From positions 3,844,001-3,908,000 of the forward strand of contig NZ_CP061171.1 in the NCBI RefSeq assembly GCF_014692875.1: a stretch of 64,000 bases of DNA, given 5' to 3'. The position numbers and the translations under genes were made by a program. Under the pieces are notes generated by a model. That model did not search any database, had not been told where the DNA came from, and saw only the letters and a program-made list of their open reading frames with translations. This stretch comes from Pedobacter riviphilus (GTDB lineage: Bacteria; Bacteroidota; Bacteroidia; Sphingobacteriales; Sphingobacteriaceae). This document shows, in pieces, positions 34,942 to 43,656 of this stretch (its first letter is position 1; each line of letters opens with the position of its first letter).

Positions 34942-36111
34942 TTATTTTAGATCATCAGCCCGCTTATGATAGTTAAATAATCCGAAACTAAGACCAGCTT
35001 TTGCAAACCAAGCTGCTCGCTGAAAATACGCATTATAGGTGTCCTGCCCATAATATCCACCCTCTACAAATAATCCGGCTGCACTAAAGCCCCGCAGTCT
35101 GTAGTGCAAAGTTGAATGAAAATTTATCCGATCTTGGAATGTTGCTCTGGATAAATTATAAATAGAGCCAACATTCATCTGGTTGGTGATAAAACTTGCA
35201 AAAAATTCTAGTCTAAAACTTTCTATCGGATTGTACCTGGTAATATCATATATCTTTTTTTGATCATGATCAACAATGGTACGTTTATAATTTTTCGAAC
35301 TTTTGAGAGAATAAAATAAATTAAACCTATTGGTACCGTAAATATTATATTTTTTAATTCCCGGCGCCAGACCTGATGATTGCCCGTAACCAAATTTAAA
35401 ATACTGATTGATGGTACTATTGGCATTTTTAAGAAACATGATCCCATTTAGTTCGACCACAAAATCGTCGCTAAAATTTCCGTTATAGGTGTTAAAATAT
35501 CCCCTTTTACCCCAAGCTTTATCAATACTGTTAAATTCTTCGCCATCCTGTCCGTTAGAATGGTGATAGCCTTTAACTGAGAAACCAAAATTATACTTTC
35601 GACCCTGTTTATAGAGTTTATTATGACTAACGAACAACTCACCCCCTGGCCGTGATGATGCCGTGCGCACGGGTAATGAACTATCCCCAACAGTTTTGTC
35701 ATTTTTAAAAATCCTGACTTCAAATTCTGGATTGAAATAAAGCGCAAACATGAGGTAACTTCCTCTCTTTTTATTTAAACCTATTGTCCAGTTAAATGGA
35801 GAAATATTAATATATGGACTGATTTTGGCATCCAAAATCAAACTTTTCCGATCAGAAAAATCACTTTTGGTCATCCATCGTTTGTTTGCAACAAACGAAG
35901 CTTTTGATAAAAAAATAGAAGAGGCAATATCATCATTAAAACTAAAATTATTTCGGTTTCTATCTACGAAATATTTAATCTTTCCACTAAGACTATTATA
36001 TAAAACGGAATCTAATTCTACAATCTGATATTCCGGCTTATCTTGCGCTATCGATTTATTGGAAATAAAAAAAATGGCAATTAAAAGGGTAATGGTTGAG
36101 GCTTTAATCAT
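34942..36111 (-). CDS. Outer membrane beta-barrel, phospholipase A-like
   Basis: A 389-residue protein with a signal peptide (ending near SIAQD) and many alternating amphipathic strands, as in outer-membrane beta-barrels. The segment FSVKGYHHSNGQDGEEF carries an H-x-S-N-G pattern like the catalytic His-Ser of outer membrane phospholipase A (PldA); a downstream asparagine that would complete the triad is plausible (NSIDKAWG or FNTYNGNF) but not certain. If correct, it hydrolyses phospholipids in the outer leaflet. The C-terminus is KRADDLK rather than a terminal aromatic residue. It is isolated, ahead of lpxB on the same strand order (lpxB is upstream). Confidence 0.5.
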   Translation of the reverse strand: MIKASTITLLIAIFFISNKSIAQDKPEYQIVELDSVLYNSLSGKIKYFVDRNRNNFSFNDDIASSIFLSKASFVANKRWMTKSDFSDRKSLILDAKISPYINISPFNWTIGLNKKRGSYLMFALYFNPEFEVRIFKNDKTVGDSSLPVRTASSRPGGELFVSHNKLYKQGRKYNFGFSVKGYHHSNGQDGEEFNSIDKAWGKRGYFNTYNGNFSDDFVVELNGIMFLKNANSTINQYFKFGYGQSSGLAPGIKKYNIYGTNRFNLFYSLKSSKNYKRTIVDHDQKKIYDITRYNPIESFRLEFFASFITNQMNVGSIYNLSRATFQDRINFHSTLHYRLRGFSAAGLFVEGGYYGQDTYNAYFQRAAWFAKAGLSFGLFNYHKRADDLK

Positions 36112-36207
36112 GATGTTAATTTTTTATTTAAAAATAACCCATGTTCAAAACACTACAAATACCCGATACTGGGTATACTGTTGTTCAACCTCACACCTCT
36201 AAAAAGC

Positions 36208-37314
36208 TTAACTTTTTAATTTTTCGACAATTAGCTTCGCCGTTTTTGCCGAAGCACCAGGTTTTCCCATAAGCAAAAGCAGCTCATCATAATCCTTTAA
36301 CATCTGGTTCCTGCTGGCTCCTTCCATGATGATTTTAAGCGCTTCATTCACTTTTTGGGTATTGCAATCTTCCTGGATCAGTTCGGTTACAATCTTTTTG
36401 TTTACGATAAGGTTAACCAATGAGATGAACTTTATTTTCACCAACATCCTGGCAATGGCAATTGAAATGGTCCCTCCCTTGTAAACCACCACTTGCGGAA
36501 CTTTAAATAAAGCAGTTTCTAGCGTAGCTGTTCCAGAAGCTACAATTGCTGCATGGGCGTAGTGCAATAAATTATAGGTATTATTAAAAAGAAGTTTAAC
36601 TTTTTTACCTCCCATAAACTGGTGGTAATAAGCTTCGGTAAAGGTTGGTGCGGCAGCAATGGCGAATATGTAGTGGGGATAACTTTCGGTAATGCTTAAC
36701 ATCACAGGCAATAAACGCTCTATTTCTTGCTTGCGGCTACCGGGCAATAGGGCAATAATTTTTTCACCTCCCAGTTGATTGTTTTCGCGGAAGTTTACAT
36801 CTGGGCTAAACTGTGCAATTTCGTCCAATAGTGGATTGCCTACATAATCTGCCTTCATGCCCCATTCTTTGTAAAAATCGACCTCGAAAGGTAGAATACA
36901 GAACATATGATCGACAACCTTTTTGATTTTCAGCACCCGCTTCTGATTCCAGGCCCAAACCTTAGGTGAAATGTAATAACATACTTTAATGCCATTGGTC
37001 TTTGCAAATTCTGCAATTTTTAAATTAAAGCCCGGAAAATCGATCAGAATTAATACATCAGGCTTCCAATTTAAAATATCGTCCTTACAAGCTTTGAGGT
37101 TTCTGAAAATGGTTCTTAAATTTAAAATCACCTCGGTAAAGCCCATAAAAGCCATATCGGCATAGTGTTTAACCAGCTCTCCTCCTTCAGTTTTCATTTT
37201 ATCGCCCCCGAAATACCTGAATACAGCTTCGCCGTCCTCAGTTTTTAAGGCTTTCATTAAGTTGGCACCATGTAAATCGCCTGAGGCTTCTCCGGCTACG
37301 AGGTAGTACTTCAT
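36208..37314 (-). CDS. lpxB: Lipid-A-disaccharide synthase LpxB
   Basis: LpxB joins UDP-2,3-diacylglucosamine to lipid X, forming the disaccharide of lipid A at the inner membrane. The start is set at ATG 37314 so that the protein begins MKYYLVAGEASGDLHG, the invariant N-terminal glycine-rich motif. Later motifs include LIDFPGFNLKIAEFAK, CYYISPKVWAWN, LPFEVDFY, ALLPGSRKQEIERLLP and ASGTATLETALF, all diagnostic of the GT19 family. Length 368 is normal. It is preceded by a small membrane protein gene and surE on the same strand, the common Bacteroidota order surE-x-lpxB, although a repeat lies between. Confidence 0.95.
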   Translation of the reverse strand: MKYYLVAGEASGDLHGANLMKALKTEDGEAVFRYFGGDKMKTEGGELVKHYADMAFMGFTEVILNLRTIFRNLKACKDDILNWKPDVLILIDFPGFNLKIAEFAKTNGIKVCYYISPKVWAWNQKRVLKIKKVVDHMFCILPFEVDFYKEWGMKADYVGNPLLDEIAQFSPDVNFRENNQLGGEKIIALLPGSRKQEIERLLPVMLSITESYPHYIFAIAAAPTFTEAYYHQFMGGKKVKLLFNNTYNLLHYAHAAIVASGTATLETALFKVPQVVVYKGGTISIAIARMLVKIKFISLVNLIVNKKIVTELIQEDCNTQKVNEALKIIMEGASRNQMLKDYDELLLLMGKPGASAKTAKLIVEKLKS

Positions 37315-37342
37315 AGTTTCTTTTGTTATCACAATATCGTCA

Positions 37343-37462
37343 ATTGCGAGGAGGCACGACGAAGCAATCTTTTATGTTATTGTTTATTCCTTAATTTTCC
37401 TTTGTCTTGGAAAGATTGCTTCACCCTAGTCCACAATCCCCTTCTTCAGTTCGCAATGACGC
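37343..37462. repeat. MITE-like interspersed repeat, third copy
   Basis: Starts ATTGCGAGGAGGCACGACG with GAAGCAATCTTT and ends with AAAGATTGCTTC and TTCGCAATGACGC, so the ends are inverted repeats. The interior is unlike the two other copies. It separates lpxB from the 90-residue membrane protein gene. Confidence 0.6.
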
Positions 37463-37470
37463 CCGTTTCA

Positions 37471-37743
37471 TTAAAACACTTTATAAGCAAAAAACACAAA
37501 AGCGCACAAAAACGTTGCGGCCAATATGCCTCTGCCAATATTTTCTTTATTGTATTTAAAAAAGTACTGCATGGTATAAGCATTTATGGCAATACCTCCA
37601 ATGTATAATAAATCTGCCTTGGCAAGAGAAGCCACGTGATGAATAATATACCAGGCAATGGAACAAAATATTGCTGGTACAAGCAAACCAATTCCCAAGC
37701 CGATCCATACAGAATTATTTAATCTTTTCAATCGATCAATCAT
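37471..37743 (-). CDS. Conserved small membrane protein between surE and lpxB
   Basis: A 90-residue protein with three hydrophobic segments (about residues 12-34, 43-58 and 70-88). No named family is recognised, but a small membrane protein at this position, between surE and lpxB, is common in Sphingobacteriales. It begins 11 bp after surE ends, so the two are co-transcribed. Function unknown. Confidence 0.7.
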   Translation of the reverse strand: MIDRLKRLNNSVWIGLGIGLLVPAIFCSIAWYIIHHVASLAKADLLYIGGIAINAYTMQYFFKYNKENIGRGILAATFLCAFVFFAYKVF

Positions 37744-37754
37744 AATGGCAGCGC

Positions 37755-38593
37755 TTAACCTAAATTAATGCCATCGGGCGCTGAAACTTTGGTACCTGCA
37801 GATTTCGAATCTTTGTTACCTATGAAATCCCAGCTGTTTAAGGCCTGTATAGCGTGATGCGCCGTTAAATCAAACTGAACCGGAACGATAGAAACATAAT
37901 GATGTTCCAAAGCCCAAACATCGGTATCTTCACCCTTATCAAAATTTTCGAAAACACCGGTTAACCAGTAGTATGGGCGTTTGTAAGGATCGGTTCTCTC
38001 ATCAAATTCTTCCATCCACTTCGCATTGGCCTGGCGGCAAACTTTAACACCTTTTAGATTGTCACCTTTCGGGAAATTCACATTTAAAAGTGTGCCTTCG
38101 GGTAAACCATTCGCTAAAACCTGCTCACAGATATTTTTAATGTATTTTTTAGTATGGCTAAAATCGGCATCGGCAGCAAAATCATCGAGTGAGAAACCAA
38201 TAGATGGAATTTTTTCTATCGCACCTTCTACCGCGGCAGACATGGTACCTGAATACAGCACGTTAATCGAATTATTTAATCCGTGGTTAATTCCTGATAC
38301 ACACAGATCAGGTTTTTTACCTTTAAAGATTTTATTTACAGCAATTTTAACACAATCAACCGGGTTCCACTGCATTTATACATTTCTACGCCTGCATAAA
38401 GATCAACCTTATCAAAACGGATCGGTTTACCTATGGTAATAGCATGCCCCATTCCACTCTGCGGACTATCTGGAGCAACTACAACTACATTGCCCAGCTC
38501 CTGCATTACCTCCATTAAATTTTTTATACCTGTAGCTGTAATCCCATCATCATTTACAACTAAAATATTTGGTTTTGTGCCCTGCTTTGTCAT
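37755..38593 (-). pseudogene. surE: 5'-nucleotidase SurE, frameshifted
   Basis: SurE is a metal-dependent nucleoside monophosphate phosphatase. The N-terminal frame from ATG 38593 has the metal-binding ILVVNDDGITATGI and APDSPQSGMGHAIT; the second frame (37755-38375) has PVDCVKIAVNKIF, the metal-site PDLCVSGINHGLNN and YSGTMSAAVEGAI. They join if the G-run at 38362-38364 (+ strand) had four G residues, giving CSGTPVDCV instead of CSGTRLIV. Because every conserved motif is intact on both sides, a homopolymer base-calling error is more likely than gene loss. It heads the operon with the 90-residue membrane protein. Confidence 0.88.
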
Positions 38594-38716
38594 GTCGGTA
38601 AAAATACAGATTATAAATTCAAGGCACAATAAAGCAAGGTTTATATGCAAAAATCATTTATTCCTATATTTTTAGTTTTGAGATCAAAATTATTTCGTTC
38701 CCTGCAAGAAAGCATC

Positions 38717-38724
38717 TATATTTG
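38717..38724 (+). promoter_or_regulatory. Putative -7 box (TATATTTG) for the M16 peptidase gene
   Basis: An exact TAnnTTTG match 91 bp before the start at 38816. The -33 region has only TTTCG instead of TTTG, so support is moderate. Confidence 0.4.
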
Positions 38725-38815
38725 AATAAATAACTTATTAAAAATGAATGCTGTATTTGAGATCATGCTTAAACTAACAGGTGCACATTCATGATCATAA
38801 ACCAAAACCAATTCA

Positions 38816-41749
38816 ATGAAATTCAAACTATTTACTTTGGCTTGTTTTCTAATTACGGGTTCTTTCGCGAAGGCACAAACAACCTACCAATGGAAAACAG
38901 GAACTTCTGGTGGCTTTACCTACAAATATGTAACTAACGATCCGACCAAAACACGTTTTTATACTTTAAAAAACGGTTTGACAGTAATTTTATCACAGAA
39001 CAACAAAGAGCCGAACATTACCTATAAAATGGCGGTAAGAGCGGGCAGTAATACCGATCCTCGTACCAATACCGGTTTGGCGCATTACTTAGAACACCTT
39101 TTATTTAAAGGAACGGATAAATTCGGAACGCTAAATTATGCCAAAGAAAAACCACTTTTAAATAAAATCGAAGCACTTTACGAAACTTACAACAAAACTA
39201 CCGATCCGGCTAAACGTAAAGAGATTTATAAGGAAATTGACAAAACTTCGGGCGAAGCTTCAAATTATTCTATCGCAAATGAATATGATAAAATGATGAA
39301 ATCGATCGGAAGTAATTCTACCAATGCACACACGTCGGTAGAAGAAACCGTTTATGAAGAGGATCTTCCGTCAAATGCCATTGATAAATTTTTGGCTGTG
39401 CAGGCAGAACGTTTCCGTGCCCCTGTTTTCCGCATCTTCCATACGGAGTTAGAAGCTGTGTACGAAGAGAAAAACATCGGTATGGATAACGATGGCCGTA
39501 AAATGTATGAGAAAATGCTGTATGCTTTATTCCCAACACATAACTACGGACAACAAACCACCATAGGTACTATTGAGCATTTAAAAAACCCATCTTTAGT
39601 CGAAATCAGAAAATATTACGATAAATATTATGTGCCTAATAATATGGCCCTAATTATGAGCGGTGATATTAATTATGATGATTTAATCAAAAAAATCGAC
39701 AAAGATTTTGCCTACATGGTCCCAAAACCTTTGTCGCTTTATAATCCTGCACCAGAAAAACCATTAACGCAGGTTCAAACGGTTGATATTTACGGTCCAA
39801 GTGCAGAAAACTTATATGTTGCTTACAGGGGTTTTGCCCAAAATACGCACCAAAGTTTATTGTTAGATTTAATCGGCAGCATTTTATCCAACGGTAAAGC
39901 GGGTTTAATGGATATCAACATCAATAAACAGCAAAAAATGTTGAGGGCAGGTGCCGGTTATAACTCGATGAAAGATTATGGAATCTTCATTTTATCTGGC
40001 TCACCTAAAGCCGGACAAAGTTTAGAAGAAGCGCAAAAATTATTGTTAGAGCAGGTAGAATTGCTTAAAAAAGGCGAATTCGATGAAAGTTTGATTAAAG
40101 CAACTGTTGCGAACATCAAATTAGCTGAATTACAAAGCTTCGATAATAACGATGTGCGAGCAGATTTCGCGATGAATGCTTTTATCCAAAACCGCGGTAC
40201 AGAATGGGATAAAACCCTGGCATCAACTGACGCAATGGCTAAAGTAACCAAAAAAGAAATTGTAGATTTTGCCAATAAATTTTTCATCAACAACTATGTT
40301 TCCATCTTAAAACATAAAGGCGAAGATAAGAGCATTGTTAAAGTAGAAAAACCAGCCATTACGGCGGTAAAAACAAATGCTAATGAGGTTTCTCCATTTA
40401 CAAAAGATATTATTGCTGCTCCGGTAAAACCGATTGCGCCTAAGTTTTTAGATTATACCAAAGATCTTAATTTCGGTAAAGCAGGCATTGCTGATGTAAT
40501 TGCAGTTCAAAACACCGAAAACGGAATTTTCCGTTTAGGCTACCGTTTTGATATGGGCTCTTACAATTATAAATTATTGCCTTATGCTGCCCAATATTTA
40601 GCATTCTTAAGTACTGATAAATATTCGGCAGAAGATATCAGCAAGGCTTTTTACAACATCGCCTGTACCTATAGCATCAATGTAGGTACCGATGTAACTA
40701 CAGTTTCGATCAGCGGTTTACAAGAAAACTTTGATAAAGCTGTTGCCTTGGTAGAAGATGTACTGGCACATTGCAAACCAAACGAAAAAGCCTTAGAAGA
40801 TTTAAAAGGACGTTTGTTAAAATCAAGAGATAACGCAAAATTGAACAAAAGTTCGATATTGAGTGGTTTAATGAGTTATGCACAATATGGTTCTGATAAC
40901 CCTTTTAATTATGGATTAAGCAATGATGAGATCAAAAATATGAAATCGGCAGATTTGATCTACATCTTACATAACCTTACCAATTACAAACACACCATTA
41001 CTTATTACGGTCCTAAAACTTTGGCAGCATTTTCTGCTGATATTGTAAAAGCACATCCGTTGGCTAAAGAATTTACTGATGCTGCACCGATTAAGAAATT
41101 TGTGTACACTAAAACCGATTCGAACAAAGTTTACTTTGCTGATTATGATATGGTTCAGGCAGAAATCCGTTGGGTACGCAACAGCGGTTTGTACGATCCG
41201 GCCAATGCAGCCAAGATTGCCTTATTCAACAATTATTTTGGGGGCGGTATGGGTTCAGTAGTATTCCAAACCATCCGCGAATCTAAAGCTTTGGCTTATT
41301 CTACCTTTGCAGTGTATTCTTCTCCAAACACTAAAGAGAAAGAGAATACCGTTATCGCTTATGTAGGTACACAGGCAGATAAAATGAATGAAGCAGTTGC
41401 TGGTATGAACGAGTTATTAACCACTTTACCTGAGTCGGATAAGTCATTTGCATTATCAAAAACCAATTCGTTAAATGGCTTAGAAACCAGCCGTATTACC
41501 AAAGACGGGATTATTTATACCTATTTGGCAGATAAAAAATTAGGTTTCGATCATGACTCTAGAATTGATGAATATGCAAACTTAAAACCATTAACTTTTA
41601 ATGATGTAAAATCATTCCATCAAGCTAATCTTTCTGGTAAACCTTACAACTATTGTATCGTGGCTTCAGAAAAGAAAATCAACATGGCCGATTTAGCAAA
41701 ATTTGGTCCGGTAACTAAATTAAACCTGGAGCAGATTTTTGGATACTAA
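38816..41749 (+). CDS. M16 family zinc metallopeptidase, two-domain secreted form
   Basis: A 977-residue insulinase-family peptidase with a signal peptide (ending near SFAKAQ). The inverted zinc motif HxxEH is seen as LAHYLEHLLFKGT (about residues 85-97), with the third ligand glutamate in ELEAVYEEKNIGMDN about 75 residues further. The second, non-catalytic half (about 560-977) includes FNNYFGGGMGSVVFQTIRES, the R/Y-type motif that closes the chamber (ESKALAYSTFAVYSS). Such proteins degrade oligopeptides in the periplasm. It is a single gene with a terminator 65 bp downstream. Confidence 0.92.
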   Translation: MKFKLFTLACFLITGSFAKAQTTYQWKTGTSGGFTYKYVTNDPTKTRFYTLKNGLTVILSQNNKEPNITYKMAVRAGSNTDPRTNTGLAHYLEHLLFKGTDKFGTLNYAKEKPLLNKIEALYETYNKTTDPAKRKEIYKEIDKTSGEASNYSIANEYDKMMKSIGSNSTNAHTSVEETVYEEDLPSNAIDKFLAVQAERFRAPVFRIFHTELEAVYEEKNIGMDNDGRKMYEKMLYALFPTHNYGQQTTIGTIEHLKNPSLVEIRKYYDKYYVPNNMALIMSGDINYDDLIKKIDKDFAYMVPKPLSLYNPAPEKPLTQVQTVDIYGPSAENLYVAYRGFAQNTHQSLLLDLIGSILSNGKAGLMDININKQQKMLRAGAGYNSMKDYGIFILSGSPKAGQSLEEAQKLLLEQVELLKKGEFDESLIKATVANIKLAELQSFDNNDVRADFAMNAFIQNRGTEWDKTLASTDAMAKVTKKEIVDFANKFFINNYVSILKHKGEDKSIVKVEKPAITAVKTNANEVSPFTKDIIAAPVKPIAPKFLDYTKDLNFGKAGIADVIAVQNTENGIFRLGYRFDMGSYNYKLLPYAAQYLAFLSTDKYSAEDISKAFYNIACTYSINVGTDVTTVSISGLQENFDKAVALVEDVLAHCKPNEKALEDLKGRLLKSRDNAKLNKSSILSGLMSYAQYGSDNPFNYGLSNDEIKNMKSADLIYILHNLTNYKHTITYYGPKTLAAFSADIVKAHPLAKEFTDAAPIKKFVYTKTDSNKVYFADYDMVQAEIRWVRNSGLYDPANAAKIALFNNYFGGGMGSVVFQTIRESKALAYSTFAVYSSPNTKEKENTVIAYVGTQADKMNEAVAGMNELLTTLPESDKSFALSKTNSLNGLETSRITKDGIIYTYLADKKLGFDHDSRIDEYANLKPLTFNDVKSFHQANLSGKPYNYCIVASEKKINMADLAKFGPVTKLNLEQIFGY

Positions 41750-41814
41750 AAAGGTAGAGGGTAGGAAGGCGGAAGGTTTAAGGTAGAACCTGATGCTTTA
41801 ATATCAAAATTACC

Positions 41815-41847
41815 AGCGATTCCCGGAAACGGGGATCGCTTTTTTTG
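41815..41847 (+). terminator. Terminator of the M16 peptidase gene
   Basis: AGCGATTCCC pairs with GGGGATCGCT (one G-T pair) across a 6-base loop, followed by seven T residues. Confidence 0.75.
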
Positions 41848-42001
41848 TTCGGGTAATTAGTTCACTAACAACAGGTTTAATTATTTAAATCGGTAACTAT
41901 ACACTAGGCGCTAATCTCTATACTCTAGGCTCAAAAAGATTTTTCGGGGCAGGTCTTCATATTATAGAATTAAAAATGCACCTTAATAATACAGAAGATA
42001 A

Positions 42002-42157
42002 GACTCGAGATGGCGCAAAAACAAACAACAACAACAACAACCAACATTGGAAGGCCTTAATAAAATTGCAGAATCCCTGAGTATGGATATCAGAGAGTTA
42101 TTAAATCCGAGCGATTGTAGTAATAGCAGGATTAAGGCCATTAAGAAAAGTAAATGA
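42002..42157 (+). pseudogene. Relic of an XRE-type regulator C-terminus
   Basis: An open stretch with no proper start reads PTLEGLNKIAESLSMDIREL, then LNPS, the standard end of an XRE helix-turn-helix domain (fifth helix onward), then a short basic tail to TGA. It is preceded in frame by a CAA tract (five glutamine codons) that has replaced the DNA-binding helices. It points towards the restriction cassette and may be the remains of its controller gene. The rest of the 41750-42267 gap has only the M16 terminator and no recognisable gene. Confidence 0.55.
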
Positions 42158-42267
42158 TACTAACATGGCGAAAAATGTCCTATGATCTCGTAAACATAGT
42201 TTCTCACTTGAAAAGCTTCACCTTACCGAAACAGAATCAGGACCGGTAATTTGTTCTGATCATACTT

Positions 42268-43644
42268 TTATTTTTTCTTCACAGCTTCTGCGACAGATTC
42301 GGCAGAGCCAAAGCCAAGGCGTTCAAGGAAATTGAATTTTTTGTCTGTTAGTCTTGGTAAACCTTTCCTGTTATAAATCCCTGAAAACCTATCCATGATA
42401 TCAGTTATTATAGGCTCATTTACTCTTAGAATCAATTTCATTTTAGCAAACTGGATCTGCTGCAGTGTTTTGACAGATCTTAAATTTACAACAACATGCT
42501 CATCCGCCAAGCCTGCATAATATAACATATAGAATCCCGGATTTTTGGCATAAAAATCCTTTATATCCCTCATTGATTTCCATTCTTTGCTGCCGTTTAA
42601 GCCTGCTTTATTGATGAGGTACGGTGCCTCTTTGTCTTTATAATCTTTAGGGACGTAATTTGACGGATATGTTTTCTCATTAAACTCAATACATTCCAAT
42701 ACCGTAAATCCCTCACCTTTTACCTGGGCGATATCACACTCCGGAGTAATTACAAGTAAATATTTAATTTTTTCTTCATTTGGAATTTCATAAATATTTC
42801 CGGTCCAAATCGGATGGCTTTCCAATATGCCTGATGTATTATACAAAAAGTTGAAGCCCTTGATAATGCTTTTATTGAGGTCATGATTGACCTCTTCTCC
42901 TTCAACGGGCGGTGGAGGAGGTGTATAATTTGAAGAAATAACGTGCTGCCTTAATAGCCCTAGTAAAAGACTGTTTAAAGTCAGGTTGATATGCTCTTTC
43001 GAATCAAGATCCTCTTTCAAAATATTGTAAAATTTATCCCATGTTTTAGTTCTGACATCCATAAACGGGCTTAGAGCAATATCTCTTGCTTTATTCAGGC
43101 TACATTCAAACTGAGTGATCAATTCATGCGAAAATTTATCTGATAATATTTTAAGCAGATCCTCTTGAATGGTTTCAATTTCCTTGTTAAATGAAACTGC
43201 ATAATTGTTGAGAAAATTCAGTTCTTTATGATTTTTTACCCTATCCTCTTCAAGCTCGGCTATCCACTCTTTTTTAATATCATCCCATTTTTCAGCATAT
43301 GATGAGTTGATTGCAAGAAAAAAATACCCAAAACATTTAATGGCATTTAGTATAATCGCTTTAACCATCGCAATATCCCCTTCCTCTACTTCACCTGATT
43401 CATCAAGATCAAGATCCAAAACTAGTAGTCGCACGTTTTGGTAGTGCTTCATCTTTTGAAGCAATGATCCAAGATCAGATGTATCAGTTATGGCTGAGAA
43501 AAAATATCCGTGGTTGTCAAACAATGATTTAAGCCTTAGGAAGTTGGAACGCTGAACTTTCTGCGCCACATCCTGCGGCTCATCTTTATAACAAAGGTTG
43601 AACTGATCGTCAATTACTAAAATATTACCTGGAAAGAGAGACAT
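42268..43644 (-). CDS. Receiver-like protein of the restriction cassette
   Basis: A 458-residue protein whose first about 130 residues resemble a response-regulator receiver: NILVIDDQ with the acidic pair D12-D13, and the strand VRLLVLDLDLDESGE with aspartates 77/79 at the phospho-acceptor position, followed by a YFFLAINSS strand where the conserved Thr/Ser would be. The remaining about 320 residues are unrecognised; they contain LVITPECDIAQVKGEGF and end with a DRFSGIYNRKGLPRLTDKKF segment. There is no DNA-binding domain. Its start lies 12 bp after the stop of the histidine-kinase-like gene, so the two are an operonic pair and probably a signalling pair. It may be an effector or a regulator of the restriction system. 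Confidence 0.7.
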   Translation of the reverse strand: MSLFPGNILVIDDQFNLCYKDEPQDVAQKVQRSNFLRLKSLFDNHGYFFSAITDTSDLGSLLQKMKHYQNVRLLVLDLDLDESGEVEEGDIAMVKAIILNAIKCFGYFFLAINSSYAEKWDDIKKEWIAELEEDRVKNHKELNFLNNYAVSFNKEIETIQEDLLKILSDKFSHELITQFECSLNKARDIALSPFMDVRTKTWDKFYNILKEDLDSKEHINLTLNSLLLGLLRQHVISSNYTPPPPPVEGEEVNHDLNKSIIKGFNFLYNTSGILESHPIWTGNIYEIPNEEKIKYLLVITPECDIAQVKGEGFTVLECIEFNEKTYPSNYVPKDYKDKEAPYLINKAGLNGSKEWKSMRDIKDFYAKNPGFYMLYYAGLADEHVVVNLRSVKTLQQIQFAKMKLILRVNEPIITDIMDRFSGIYNRKGLPRLTDKKFNFLERLGFGSAESVAEAVKKK

Positions 43645-43656
43645 AAATTTATTGTT

